From: Bacillus sp. FJAT-50079
Lineage (GTDB): Bacteria > Bacillota > Bacilli > Bacillales > Bacillaceae_C
DNA length: 64,000 bases
Assembly: GCF_018343515.1 (NCBI RefSeq)
Contig: NZ_JAGYPD010000002.1
Coordinates: forward strand, 62,001 to 126,000
Reading direction: 5' to 3'
Below are positions 16,005 through 24,870 of the stretch, piece by piece; within the stretch, counting starts at the first letter, position 1, and the number at the start of each line of letters is the position of its first letter. A program made the position numbers and the translations under genes. The notes under the pieces are model-generated. The model saw nothing but the letters and a program-made list of their open reading frames with translations. It did not search any database and had not been told where the DNA came from.

Positions 16005-16871
16005 ATGGAAAACGTGGTCGAATTAAAAAATGTAACGAAGAAATTCAAAGATTTTTCCGTTGAAAATATAGATTTACAAGTGAAGCAAGGCTTTGTCACA
16101 GGATTCATCGGAGCGAATGGAGCTGGCAAGTCGACAACGATAAAAATGATGATGAATTTATTAAGACCAGATGCTGGCCAGGTTAAGCTTTTCGGATTGG
16201 ACTACAAAACGCATGAGAAAGAGATTAAGGAGCGCATTGGGTTTGTCTACGATGGCAATGTATTTTTTCAAGGACTGAACTTAAAAGATATCAAACGTAT
16301 CGTAGCACCAGCTTATAAACAGTGGGATGATCGATTATTTTATCGATACATTGAACAATTCGAATTACCGCTTAACAAGGCGATTAAAACATTCTCAAAA
16401 GGGATGCAAATGAAGGCTTCATTGGCATTAGCTTTATCACATCATGCTGAGCTAATCATTATGGATGAGCCAACAGCTGGCTTAGACCCGATTTTTAGAC
16501 GAGAGCTATTGGTTCTTTTACAGGAATTAATGCTTAATAGCAATCGGACGATTTTCTTTTCTACGCATATAACAACGGATTTAGATCGAATTGCAGATTA
16601 TATTGCTTTCATACAAAAGGGGGAATTAGTTTTTAATCATTCCATTCACGATGTAGCTGAAAACTATGCTCTTGTTAAAGGAGGATTGGATCTTCTCGAT
16701 AGAGACACAGAAAAAGCCTTTATTCGTATACACCGTGCACCAACAGGGTTTGAAGCATTGACGGATAATTTTCAAGCAGTGAAGGATACATTTGGAGATT
16801 CAGTCATCATTGAACAAGCATCACTGGACGATATTATGTATTACTACAAAGGGGGCATACAGCATGCTTAA
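16005..16871 (+). CDS. ABC transporter ATP-binding protein
   Basis: 288 residues. Walker A is GANGAGKSTT (about residues 36-45), the signature motif is FSKGMQMK, Walker B is ELIIMDEPTAGLDP, and the switch His lies in STHITTDLDR. The sequence resembles the ATPases of YtrB/EcsA type, with a C-terminal extension of about 70 residues. It should energise the membrane protein encoded by the next gene, whose start overlaps this stop by 8 bases. The cargo may be a cell-wall active compound or a lipid, by analogy with YtrA-controlled transporters. Confidence 0.92.
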   Translation: MENVVELKNVTKKFKDFSVENIDLQVKQGFVTGFIGANGAGKSTTIKMMMNLLRPDAGQVKLFGLDYKTHEKEIKERIGFVYDGNVFFQGLNLKDIKRIVAPAYKQWDDRLFYRYIEQFELPLNKAIKTFSKGMQMKASLALALSHHAELIIMDEPTAGLDPIFRRELLVLLQELMLNSNRTIFFSTHITTDLDRIADYIAFIQKGELVFNHSIHDVAENYALVKGGLDLLDRDTEKAFIRIHRAPTGFEALTDNFQAVKDTFGDSVIIEQASLDDIMYYYKGGIQHA

Positions 16872-17469
16872 TTTAATTAGACGCGATGCCATATTGCAGA
16901 AAAGGCAGTTAGTTATTGGTATTCCTTTTATATTATTTTTTATCGTTATGGGGGCTCCTCCAGTTGTAACTTTTCTCGTTGCCGGTATTTTTATTCCCTT
17001 AAATGCTTTTGGGTACGATGAAAAAGCAGAGACGAATATTTTATTAAATTCCTTACCTTACACACGTAAGGAAATTATTGCATCACGCTATCTTGGTGCG
17101 ATTGTCTATATGTTTTTATCTATTGGGGTGACAAGTTTAGCATTATTTGTTTTCAATAAACCTTTTACGATCACAGATATCGCGATTGGCAGTGGCTTAT
17201 TCTTATTATTTGCTGCGCTTACGTTTCCTCTATTTTACATATTAAAACCAGGCTATATTACAACAGCTGTTCTTATTAGCTTTGTTCTTTTAACATGGAT
17301 CGCACGGCCTGTAATATGGTTTATTACTGAACACTTACCAGCAATTACTGAGTTTATTATGAATATATCTGCTCCGACTTTATATATGGGTGTGACAATC
17401 GTTCTCATGGTCATCTATGTGATTTCTTGGGGAATCACTACTATGATCTACCAGCGAAAAGCGTTCTAA
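16864..17469 (+). CDS. ABC-2 type transporter permease
   Basis: The ATG at 16864 overlaps the ATPase gene and gives 201 residues. Six hydrophobic helices are seen, with the motif FGYDEKAETNILLNSLPYTR near residue 45, typical of the ABC2_membrane_5 family where a 'eK-----LlnSLPv-R' loop follows helix 2. It forms the membrane half of the transporter with the preceding ATPase. It is the last gene of the operon. Confidence 0.88.
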   Translation: MLNLIRRDAILQKRQLVIGIPFILFFIVMGAPPVVTFLVAGIFIPLNAFGYDEKAETNILLNSLPYTRKEIIASRYLGAIVYMFLSIGVTSLALFVFNKPFTITDIAIGSGLFLLFAALTFPLFYILKPGYITTAVLISFVLLTWIARPVIWFITEHLPAITEFIMNISAPTLYMGVTIVLMVIYVISWGITTMIYQRKAF

Positions 17470-17716
17470 TCAGGCTCTTTGTAGTAGCAAAAAAGTTAAG
17501 TCACCTCGAAGTGATATAGAGTGAAAACCAGCATATTCTTTTTTGATGTAAGTTTAGATGTAAAATGGGAATTAGATTTTTTCTAACAATCGAGTGCACA
17601 TAATGAATAAGTCAATGTATCTGTTAATCGGGTCATATTGTGAAAAAATAACGGTGTAGTTTAGTTCAACAACTAGTATGATAAAAGTGAAACGAAAGAA
17701 ACTGGGGAGAGAGCTA

Positions 17717-18220
17717 ATGAATATTCGTATTTTAAATGAGTCTGATGCTCAGCTATACCAAAAATGACGATTGAGTGGATTAAAAGTCAACCCGGAAGCA
17801 TTTGGTTCAACATATGAGAGGGAAGTGAAATTCCCACTAGAAACTGTTGTAGAGCGATTAAAACCAACTAAAGACAAATTTGTTATAGGTGCTTTTGCTG
17901 ATAATGGTTCGTTAGTTGGAAGCGTAACTTTTATGCGTGAAAACAGCCTTAAAACTAGTCATAAAGGGAATATTTTCGGGATGTATGTAGCACCAGATTT
18001 TCGAGAGCAGTGTTTAGGAAAATCACTTATGGTTGAACTTATAAGGAGGGCGAAAAATTGTGATGGTTTGGAACAAATAAACTTAACTGTTGTATCTGAA
18101 AATGACTCCGCAAAAAAGTTATACAAGTCAGTGGGATTTGAAGTCTATGGCGTAGAACGGAGTGCCCTGAAATTTAACGGGCAGTATTTTGACGAAGATT
18201 TGATGGTTCTATATATCTAA
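17717..18220 (+). pseudogene. GNAT acetyltransferase gene with in-frame TGA
   Basis: The ribosome site GGGGAGAGAG precedes an ATG at 17717 that opens MNIRILNESDAQLYQK, the correct N-terminus of this GNAT group, but codon 17 is TGA (17765-17767). The same frame then continues without break for 150 codons (LSGLKVNPEAFGSTYERE; YVAPDFREQCLGKSLMVELI; SAKKLYKSVGFEVYG). A second defect is visible in the acetyl-CoA loop, where the usual R-x-x-G-x-G reads REQCLG. The gene is most likely inactive; TGA readthrough or internal initiation at TTG 17771 is possible but unsupported. Confidence 0.75.
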
Positions 18221-18628
18221 CTGGTGCTATTTAATAGATTTTTCGCATTCTCCATATTTCAGCAATGAGGTGCTATTTCGGGATGCAGTTGTGCTCTTTT
18301 TATGTATCGGGCGCTTACCATGAACATCTGAGCTTTCATTTTGGCGAATTCATACATGCCGCACAATAAGTGAATGGACTAGCTTATGCACATGAAAAAC
18401 TTACCGCAAAGAACTAATTTCATCAGTATACTAATCTAAGTTTTTAAAATATTTGTACTCACAAGGAGATTCATATAAAGGATTAACATTTAGTGTTGCA
18501 AAAATCAGTTTTAGATTTCAAACAAAAGTATGCAGGTTAGCATATTAGGTCCAATGGTTTTCGTATAGTTTATTTCTTGTATAATTAATTTAATAAGATA
18601 TTTCCATAATCGAAAGGAGTAAATAACT
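18221..18628. other. Gene-free stretch
   Basis: No coding frame or RNA recognised. The right end holds a TATAAT (18580-18585) that may be the -10 box for the oxidoreductase gene, though no good -35 lies at standard spacing. Confidence 0.35.
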
Positions 18629-19636
18629 ATGATGCAACCATTTGATGCACTCACTGTAAATAAACAAGAAGATCAATTTTCTGTGAAACTTCAAAAACTA
18701 ACCCTTCAAGATTTGCCAGAAGGAGAGGTATTGATTCGCGTCCATTATTCTGGTGTGAACTATAAAGATAGTCTCGCTACTATTCCTAATGGTAACATCG
18801 TCAACACCTATCCATTTGTACCGGGAATTGACTTAGCGGGAGTCGTCATTTCATCTGAAGATCCTCGATTTCAAGAAGGTGACGAGGTTATTGCCACTAG
18901 CTATGAGATTGGTGTTTCCCATTATGGGGGATATAGTGAATATGCTCGTATCCCAGCTAAGTGGATTGTTCCACTTCCAAAAGCGATGACGTTAAAGGAA
19001 GCAATGATTATCGGAACAGCTGGTTTTACTGCAGCATTGTCCATTCAACGACTAGAAGAAAATAGTGTTTCACCAGAAAAGGGAGCGGTACTTGTCACAG
19101 GTGCAACTGGTGGTGTTGGTAGCTTTGCTGTCTCTATCCTCTCAACTCTAGGTTATCAAGTGGAAGCAAGTACAGGGAAAGAATCTGAACATGAGTATTT
19201 AAAAAAACTTGGAGCGTCTTCAATTGTTTCACGCGACGAGGTATTTAGTGGGAAAATCAAAGCATTAGGTAAACAAAAATGGGCAGCTGCCGTCGATCCA
19301 GTTGGTGGCGAACCATTGGCATCTCTATTAAGTCAAATCATGTATGGCGGTTCAGTTGCAATGAGTGGATTAACAGCAGGGACAAAGCTCCCGACAACCG
19401 TCTTCCCCTTTATTTTACGAGGGATAAATTTACTAGGAATCGATTCTGTTTATTGCCCCATGGAAACACGATTGAAAGTGTGGAATCGTTTAGCAACAGA
19501 ATTCAAGCCAGCAAACTTAGAACAATTTATTCAACAAGAAATAACACTTCAGCAACTTCCAGATGTTCTACCAACTTTATTGAAAGGTCAAGCAAGAGGA
19601 AGAACACTTGTAAATATGGCAGAAGGAGAACGATAA
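18629..19636 (+). CDS. yhfP: YhdH/YhfP family quinone oxidoreductase (acrylyl-CoA reductase type)
   Basis: 335 residues of the zinc-independent MDR superfamily. The N-terminal GroES-like domain has VHYSGVNYKDSLATIPNGN and YPFVPGIDLAGVV; the Rossmann domain carries VLVTGATGGVGSFAVSIL (NADPH-binding GxGxxG-like motif near 155). The catalytic zinc ligands of alcohol dehydrogenases are absent. YhdH/YhfP members reduce acrylyl-CoA or quinones with NADPH. The start ATG follows GAAAGGAG by 9 bases. Single gene. The second ATG three bases later could also be used. Confidence 0.9.
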   Translation: MMQPFDALTVNKQEDQFSVKLQKLTLQDLPEGEVLIRVHYSGVNYKDSLATIPNGNIVNTYPFVPGIDLAGVVISSEDPRFQEGDEVIATSYEIGVSHYGGYSEYARIPAKWIVPLPKAMTLKEAMIIGTAGFTAALSIQRLEENSVSPEKGAVLVTGATGGVGSFAVSILSTLGYQVEASTGKESEHEYLKKLGASSIVSRDEVFSGKIKALGKQKWAAAVDPVGGEPLASLLSQIMYGGSVAMSGLTAGTKLPTTVFPFILRGINLLGIDSVYCPMETRLKVWNRLATEFKPANLEQFIQQEITLQQLPDVLPTLLKGQARGRTLVNMAEGER

Positions 19637-19728
19637 ATAAATTTTGTCCCCTTTTAATTGTTAGCAAATTATAACCCTGTTTTTACTCCATTAAGCGCCG
19701 TAGATAGTTTGGTTAAACAACTTTATTT

Positions 19729-19757
19729 TACCCCCGCCTAAAAATCAGGCGGGGGTA
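19729..19757. terminator. GC-rich hairpin at the start of the truncated EamA gene
   Basis: TACCCCCGCCT and AGGCGGGGGTA form a perfect 11-bp stem with a 7-base loop. The downstream T-tract is weak on the plus strand. It can terminate the yhfP transcript, and it sits precisely where the first half of the EamA gene is missing. Confidence 0.6.
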
Positions 19758-20212
19758 TTGTGTTATGGATGATAGCTGCTGTATGTGTATGGGGCTTATA
19801 TACGATTTGCACAAAGTGGGCGATGACCAAAACTTCAGTTTTGATGTCTACTTTATACTCCGCTATTTTTGGATTAATGATTCTCCTGCCTTTGAGTGCC
19901 CCAAATTTAATTATTTCTAATATCAATCCTTCTTTCTTAGCTGCTATGCTTTATACAGGTGTGATCTCAACAGTAGTCTGTATGATCCTTTGGAATATTA
20001 GTGTCCAAAAATTAGCTTCAATGACTTCAGGAGTTTTGCTAAATTTTAATCCGATCTTTACAGCAATTTTAGCTTTTCTATTCTTAGGCGAACAATTGAC
20101 TTTGGTACAAGGAATCGGTACTGCCATCGTAATCACAGGTTGTTATTTATTCTCATGCTTTACAACGAAAGAATCGAAAATACCCTTATTAAGAAAGGTA
20201 AAGGTTCATTAA
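19754..20212 (+). pseudogene. EamA/DMT transporter, second half only
   Basis: About 150 residues that correspond to the second five-helix EamA repeat: GIVLWMIAAVCVWGLYTICT at the start, TGVISTVVCMILWNISVQKL in the middle, and FNPIFTAILAFLFLGEQLTL near the end. Intact family members have two such repeats (about 290-300 residues) and export metabolites. Here an in-frame stop (19739-19741) and a hairpin directly precede the repeat, and there is no ribosome site, so the first half has been lost and the remnant is probably not made. Confidence 0.7.
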
Positions 20213-20437
20213 ATGGTATTCATCCATTTAATATCAACACGCTGGAAAATCTTCCTTTTTGTAATATCATATTTCTTAGTTTATATTTGGAGAATGCAGA
20301 ATGCTTTACCTCCGAAAAGTCTTTGCAATTTCAACATTTTTAGTTTCATTTAGCAGACAAAAATATCCATAAATATTATATTGATAAAGTAATAGAAAGT
20401 GTGTAATCTATATTACTGTAATAAATAAGTTATTTAC

Positions 20438-20545
20438 TTCTTATTAAGAGAGAAGGAGGGACTGGCCCGATGAGATCTCGGCAGCGGAACTTAGTGATTA
20501 GGTTGCTGTGCCAAATCCAGCAAGCAACAGCTTGATAGATAAGAA
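20438..20545 (+). ncRNA. SAM-I (S-box) riboswitch
   Basis: Conserved S-box blocks occur in order: P1 5' strand TTCTTAT, AGAGAGAAGGAGGGACTGGC, CCGATGAGATCTCGGCAGC, GTGCCAAATCCAGCAAGC, and the P1 3' strand GATAGATAAGAA. A terminator follows at 20565. At high S-adenosylmethionine the aptamer stabilises P1 and termination is favoured, so the transporter downstream is made when methionine/SAM is scarce. Confidence 0.95.
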
Positions 20546-20564
20546 AAGTGTTTTATAGATATAA

Positions 20565-20600
20565 GGCCTCTTCTTGTTGTTTCAAGATGAGGTCTTTTTT
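20565..20600 (+). terminator. S-box expression-platform terminator
   Basis: GGCCTCTTCTTG pairs with CAAGATGAGGTC (one internal mismatch) and is followed by TTTTTT. It lies between the riboswitch aptamer and the transporter start, as required for transcriptional control. Confidence 0.85.
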
Positions 20601-20654
20601 CGTGCAAAGAATGGGCAAAAGACGTGTTCTATTTTATTTTTTGGAGGTGTAACA

Positions 20655-21935
20655 ATGAAAAAGGGGAATCCATGGGCGTTGATCCCATTTGTTGTGTTTT
20701 TGACTTTATTTATTGGCTCAGGGGTGGTTATAGGTGATTTCTATGCCTTTCCTGTCATAGTAGCTATTGTCATTTCGGGAGCCGTGGCTCTGGCAATGAA
20801 TCGAAAAGAACCGTTTGCGCGAAAGGTTGATCTTTTTTGCCAAGGAGCAGGAAATTTAAATGTCATGCTGATGGTAATTATTTTCCTTTTGGCCGGGGCC
20901 TTTTCAGAGGTAGCAAAAGGTATGGGGGCAGTCGAGTCCACTGTTAATTTTGCTTTATCAGTCGTTCCCCAAAACCTGCTAGTCGTAGGCTTGTTCATCA
21001 TTGCCTGCTTTATTTCCTTGTCAATGGGGACATCGATGGGAACGATTGTTGCACTGGCGCCAATTGGTGTTGGGATAAGCGGGCATACCGATCTTTCGAT
21101 GGCTTTAGCGATCGCTGCGATTATTGGCGGTTCGATGTTTGGCGACAATCTATCGTTTATTTCAGATACAACTATTACTGCCGTTCGTTCACAAGGTGCA
21201 CAAATGCAGGATAAATTTAAGGTGAATTTTTGGATTGTTTTGCCGGCAGCTATTGTAACGGGCATTATTTTAGGGATCATCACAATGGGTGAAGCGGCAC
21301 AGGTGGAACATTTAAGCTATAGTTGGGTAAAAATTGTTCCCTATGTTTTGGTTATTATTTTTGCGTTGGCTGGAATGAATGTTTTCCTGGTTCTCGCTCT
21401 CGGGATTGTTCTCGCTGGGGCTGTTGGTTTAGTGGACGGTAGCTATCATTTCATGAGTCTTTTGCAAAAGATTGGTGAAGGAATGGCAGGCATGTATGAA
21501 ATCGCCTTTCTTGCAATATTAATCGCTGGAATGGTGGAGGTTATTAAATTTAATGGTGGAATAGACTTTCTGCTTCATCTTGTGACTCGAAGGATTAAAT
21601 CGAAAAAGGGAGCAGAATTTGGGATTGCTGGTCTTGTTAGCCTAACTGATTTATCGACGGCCAATAATACGATTGCTATTTTAATTGCCGGTCCGCTTGC
21701 AAAAAATATTGCGGATCAGTATGGGATTGAGCCAAGAAAGTCTGCAAGTATATTAGACATATTCTCCTGTGCGGTCCAAGGGCTTCTACCGTATGGAGCC
21801 CAGCTTCTGGCAGCAGCAAGTGTAGCCGGAATATCGCCTGTGAGCATCCTACAATACTCTTTCTATCCAATTCTTATAGGAATCTGCGGAATCATCTCTA
21901 TCTTCATCGGATACCCAGCAAAAAAGAAAGCATAA
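20655..21935 (+). CDS. NhaC-family transporter under S-box control (probable methionine transporter)
   Basis: The ATG at 20655 follows TTGGAGGTGT; upstream frame extension is inside the riboswitch terminator. The product has 426 residues and about eleven membrane helices, with NhaC-type blocks: FISLSMGTSMGTIVALAPIG, GGSMFGDNLSFISDTTITAV and SLTDLSTANNTIAILIAGP. NhaC family members exchange Na+/H+ or carry organic solutes. Because expression is governed by a SAM riboswitch, it most likely corresponds to the MetT group proposed as methionine transporters from S-box regulons. That substrate is an inference from regulation. Confidence 0.88.
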   Translation: MKKGNPWALIPFVVFLTLFIGSGVVIGDFYAFPVIVAIVISGAVALAMNRKEPFARKVDLFCQGAGNLNVMLMVIIFLLAGAFSEVAKGMGAVESTVNFALSVVPQNLLVVGLFIIACFISLSMGTSMGTIVALAPIGVGISGHTDLSMALAIAAIIGGSMFGDNLSFISDTTITAVRSQGAQMQDKFKVNFWIVLPAAIVTGIILGIITMGEAAQVEHLSYSWVKIVPYVLVIIFALAGMNVFLVLALGIVLAGAVGLVDGSYHFMSLLQKIGEGMAGMYEIAFLAILIAGMVEVIKFNGGIDFLLHLVTRRIKSKKGAEFGIAGLVSLTDLSTANNTIAILIAGPLAKNIADQYGIEPRKSASILDIFSCAVQGLLPYGAQLLAAASVAGISPVSILQYSFYPILIGICGIISIFIGYPAKKKA

Positions 21936-22017
21936 ACTCCGCCAAATTAAAGCAATGGGGGACGACCCTCATTGCTCTAATGCAATTTATTCTATGACTC
22001 AATAGCTCCAAAGTTAC

Positions 22018-22061
22018 ATGCAAAATTAGCTTTTCTAATACTAATTTTGCATTGTTTTTAT
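22018..22061 (+). terminator. Intrinsic terminator of the NhaC-family gene
   Basis: ATGCAAAATTAG and CTAATTTTGCAT form a perfect 12-bp stem with an 11-base loop, followed by TGTTTTTATTT. Another weaker hairpin (AGCAATGGGGG...CCCTCATTGCT) lies at 21951-21976, before it. Confidence 0.85.
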
Positions 22062-22320
22062 TTACTATACATAAAGGTAATTACCAATTACCAGATTTTC
22101 TATTCGATCCAACTATTATATAAAGCTACTTGATTAAGTAAGTGGATAGAGAAGGAGTGAGAAGTTGACTAGCTTAACAAATTTAAATAATTTCTTATAA
22201 AATGGAAAAGAAGCAATATATCGGAAAGGTGGAAATAGTTAGGGTAATAAGAGTAAGATGTTTATGAAAGTAATGGATGATAAGTCTAGTATGTGATTAT
22301 TTGAATCGGTGGTAATAAAA

Positions 22321-22830
22321 TTGGAAATTTTAATTGAGAAATTACACGCTAAAGATTTAGAGAAGTTATTTGATTTTGAACTTGAAAATAGGGATTTTTT
22401 TGAGGAAATGGTGCCAGGCCGTGGAGATGATTACTATATCTATGAAACTTTTAAAAGAAGGAACGAAGCTTTAATGAATGAGCAAGCTCGAGGGTTAATG
22501 TATTTTTATTTGATTAAAAATACAGAAGGTTTAATTCTTGGAAGAATGAATGTAGTAGATATTGAAAAATCAGAAGGTGTAGGCCATATAGGTTATAGAG
22601 TAGGAAAAGCATACACTGGAAAAGGCATTGCTAATAAAGGATTGGGGCTTTTTTTAAAAACAATCAGTAAGCTGGGTATAAAAAAGATTTTAGCGAAGAC
22701 GACAACAAATAATATAGCATCTCAAAAGGTCTTGGAGAAAAACGGATTTAAGTACACAGCGACAGGTACTGAAGAAATTAATTTGAATGGGCAACTTTTG
22801 TCTTTTGTTTATTATGTGTGGGAGAAATAA
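22321..22830 (+). CDS. GNAT family N-acetyltransferase, RimJ/RimL-like
   Basis: The TTG at 22321 is preferred: GGTGGT lies 7 bases before it and the product then opens MEILIEKLHAKDLEKLFDFE, the normal start of this subgroup (169 residues). The acetyl-CoA site is in GYRVGKAYTGKGIANKGLGL (loop G-K-G-I-A), followed by KILAKTTTNNIASQKVLEK and NGFKYTATG, the pattern of ribosomal-protein-alanine acetyltransferase-like enzymes. FELENRDFFEEMVPGRGDDYY is a typical N-terminal block. The acceptor is unknown. Confidence 0.88.
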   Translation: MEILIEKLHAKDLEKLFDFELENRDFFEEMVPGRGDDYYIYETFKRRNEALMNEQARGLMYFYLIKNTEGLILGRMNVVDIEKSEGVGHIGYRVGKAYTGKGIANKGLGLFLKTISKLGIKKILAKTTTNNIASQKVLEKNGFKYTATGTEEINLNGQLLSFVYYVWEK

Positions 22831-23047
22831 TATCTAATGATAAGCGTCTCCCTAGAATAAGTGAGAATGTATTTACTCGTATTTATTAAGACAATCGCTG
22901 TATGACGACCTTACTAACACCTCGTAATCCAAAAAAATACTTCAAGTTTAATAATTTTTTTATAAAGGTAAAAACTGACAGATAGGATGGAGACAAGATC
23001 ATTCATAATTGACGACTGGTCGAAAAATTGAATTGGAGTGATCCTTA

Positions 23048-23641
23048 ATGATAAAGAGTAAAATGAATCCTAAGGTGGATCAATTTTTAAGCAAGGCGAA
23101 AAAATGGAAAGAAGAATATGAGCTGCTGAGAAATATCATTCTTGACTGTGAACTAACCGAAGACTTCAAGTGGATGCATCCTTGTTATACACTTGAGAAC
23201 AAAAACGTCGTGTTAATTCATGGATTTAAAGAATATTGTGCGCTTTTATTTCATAAAGGTGCTTTATTAAAGGATCCAAATGGGATTTTAATTCAGCAAA
23301 CAGAAAATGTTCAGGCGGCGCGCCAGATTCGGTTTACCAATGTCCAAGAAATCCTTGAATTGGAAAATGTTATAAAAGAATATATTTTTGAAGCGATTGA
23401 AATCGAAAAAGCCGGTTTGAAAGTAAGTTTAAAAAAACATGAAGAATATGACATTCCAGAAGAACTTCAAAATAAATTTGATGAAATCCCTGAATTAAAA
23501 ACTGCTTTTGAAGCATTGACACCGGGGCGACAACGAGCCTATATTTTTTATTTTTCTTCAGCGAAACAATCTAAAACAAGAGTGTCGAGAGTGGAAAAAT
23601 ACGTACAACAAATTCTTGACGGAAAGGGATTAAATGATTAA
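23048..23641 (+). CDS. ydeI: YdeI-like DUF1801 protein
   Basis: 197 residues. The first part is a DUF1801 (frataxin-like fold) domain: FKWMHPCYTLENKNVVLIHG and FKEYCALLFHKGALLKDPNG. The C-terminal YdeI extension is EALTPGRQRAYIFYFSSAKQ followed by SRVEKYVQQILDGKG, the 'pgrqr-y--yi--Ak---tr--Ri-k' signature. Related proteins have been linked to resistance to cationic peptides or to iron handling, but no activity is established. Ribosome site TTGGAGTGAT. Single gene with its own terminator. Confidence 0.88.
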   Translation: MIKSKMNPKVDQFLSKAKKWKEEYELLRNIILDCELTEDFKWMHPCYTLENKNVVLIHGFKEYCALLFHKGALLKDPNGILIQQTENVQAARQIRFTNVQEILELENVIKEYIFEAIEIEKAGLKVSLKKHEEYDIPEELQNKFDEIPELKTAFEALTPGRQRAYIFYFSSAKQSKTRVSRVEKYVQQILDGKGLND

Positions 23642-23701
23642 AAATAAATGAATTAAGATTAAATATTCCGGTTATCAATAAAAACCTTCACCATATGATT
23701 A

Positions 23702-23739
23702 GCCTGTTTGGAAGTTCATTCTAAACAGGCATTTTTTAT
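23702..23739 (+). terminator. Intrinsic terminator after ydeI
   Basis: GCCTGTTT and AAACAGGC pair around a 13-base loop; ATTTTTTAT follows. Confidence 0.85.
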
Positions 23740-23906
23740 AAAGAATTAAATATTTTATACATTCATTGTTCTCACTTCCCCTGCTAATCTTGCATGTCCC
23801 CAATAGATGTCTTAGCTACAATATTCTAGCTGACTCTAATCATTCAATTGGATATAGGCTTAACATTAGGAGTTAATGTAAATAAAAATGATGAAGCTGT
23901 CTTTTA

Positions 23907-24152
23907 TCATTACCAGTGCCTCGCTCATTGATTGGGGGAAAGACAAAAGGGATAAATGCTCAAGCAGGTACACTTACCATAGAGCAAGTACAACCTGAAC
24001 AATTGTATGAAGCTGTTGACAAAATCATTGCTATTTATGTTGAATATGGGAAGAAAAGAGAAAATCTTTTTAAATTTGTAAAACGTTATGGAGTAGAAAA
24101 TTTGAAAAGTCGAGTAATAAACGACTCGTTTGATGGTGACTCACTCAAATAG
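23907..24152 (+). pseudogene. C-terminal remnant of a nitrite/sulfite reductase-like sirohaem protein
   Basis: About 80 codons reading PRSLIGGKTKGINAQAGTLT, EQVQPEQLYEAVDKIIAIYV and KFVKRYGVENLKSRV. This is the extreme C-terminus of the single-domain nitrite and sulphite reductase family (the 'GGk-------G----k--pe-l---vd-i---y' block after the 4Fe-4S region). The body of the enzyme, including the cluster cysteines, is absent. It has no start signal and is a relic next to the copper and sulfur gene region. Confidence 0.6.
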
Positions 24153-24186
24153 GTAGAAACATATTTATTGACCTGCTGAAAGGAAA

Positions 24187-24214
24187 TTGTTAATATAGGG
24201 GTACGGGGTATAAT
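24187..24214 (+). promoter_or_regulatory. csoR promoter with CsoR-type operator
   Basis: TTGTTA (24187-24192) and TATAAT (24209-24214) are 16 bases apart, with the G-rich element ATATAGGGGTACGGGGTATA filling the spacer. On the other strand this reads TATACCCCGTACCCC, the kind of GC-centred, TATA-flanked site bound by CsoR repressors. Autoregulation is expected. Confidence 0.65.
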
Positions 24215-24236
24215 TGAACCTTGAGGAGTGAAATAT

Positions 24237-24524
24237 ATGTCAGAAACACCTAAAACAACCGTTCAACCTAATAAACAACAGCTTCTTAATCGATTAAAAC
24301 GTATTGAGGGACAAGTAAGAGGCGTTCATCAAATGATCGAAAATGATCGTTATTGTGTAGATATTTTACATCAAATTAGCGCAATCCAATCAGCGATGAA
24401 TAAAGTTTCTTTGGCGTTACTAGAAGATCATACACATCATTGTGTAGTAAACGCGATTAAAGGACAAGATGGTGAGACGGCGATTAAAGAGTTGATGAGT
24501 GTCATGAAAACAATGACAAAATAA
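24237..24524 (+). CDS. csoR: Copper-sensing repressor CsoR
   Basis: 95 residues from the ATG at 24237 (GAGGAG 8 bases upstream). This all-helical DUF156/CsoR protein has the Cu(I) ligand set C-H-C: Cys in NDRYCVDILHQISAIQ, then His and Cys in LEDHTHHCVVNAIKGQ. The N-terminal LLNRLKRIEGQVRGVHQMIE helix is the family signature. Apo-CsoR binds operators such as those found here; Cu(I) releases it. It heads the csoR-copZ-copZ-copA copper efflux cluster. Confidence 0.96.
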   Translation: MSETPKTTVQPNKQQLLNRLKRIEGQVRGVHQMIENDRYCVDILHQISAIQSAMNKVSLALLEDHTHHCVVNAIKGQDGETAIKELMSVMKTMTK

Positions 24525-24531
24525 AAACTCT

Positions 24532-24560
24532 TTGACATACTGGTATAGGGTATGTTAAAT
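24532..24560 (+). promoter_or_regulatory. copZ promoter with CsoR-type operator
   Basis: TTGACA (24532-24537) and TTAAAT (24555-24560), 17-base spacing. The spacer contains TACTGGTATAGGGTATG, a pseudo-palindrome of TAC.../...GTA with a G-run like the other cop sites. Confidence 0.6.
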
Positions 24561-24589
24561 TAATTACAATAAATTAGGAGGCATTTAAT

Positions 24590-24790
24590 ATGAAAGAAAT
24601 CTTAAAAGTTGAAGGAATGTCATGTAATCACTGTGTGAATTCAATCGAAACAAATGTCGGGGAACTTGCAGGTGTAGCTGCAGTTAAAGTAGACTTAAAT
24701 AATAATGAAGTTGCAGTGGAATTTGATAATGCAGCGACATTAGCTAAAATTAAAGAAACAATCGAAGATCAAGGCTATGATCTTGTCTGA
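24590..24790 (+). CDS. copZ: Copper chaperone CopZ
   Basis: 66 residues, a single heavy-metal-associated (HMA) domain with the Cu(I)-binding GMSCNHCVNSIE motif (MxCxxC) near residue 10 and the typical ferredoxin-like beta-alpha-beta repeat ending KETIEDQGYDLV. CopZ carries cytosolic Cu(I) to CopA and to CsoR. Ribosome site AGGAGG. It has its own CsoR-type promoter. Confidence 0.95.
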   Translation: MKEILKVEGMSCNHCVNSIETNVGELAGVAAVKVDLNNNEVAVEFDNAATLAKIKETIEDQGYDLV

Positions 24791-24870
24791 AAATAAAAAT
24801 AGAATTTTCACTTACACCACATGGGGGTATATGGAGAAATGATTGTACTTAAAGGTATAATCTTTCTTTT

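Noticed and set aside
20574-20654. Extended N-terminus of the NhaC-family transporter
   Set aside because: It overlaps the riboswitch terminator; the ATG at 20655 has a clear TTGGAGGTGT ribosome site.
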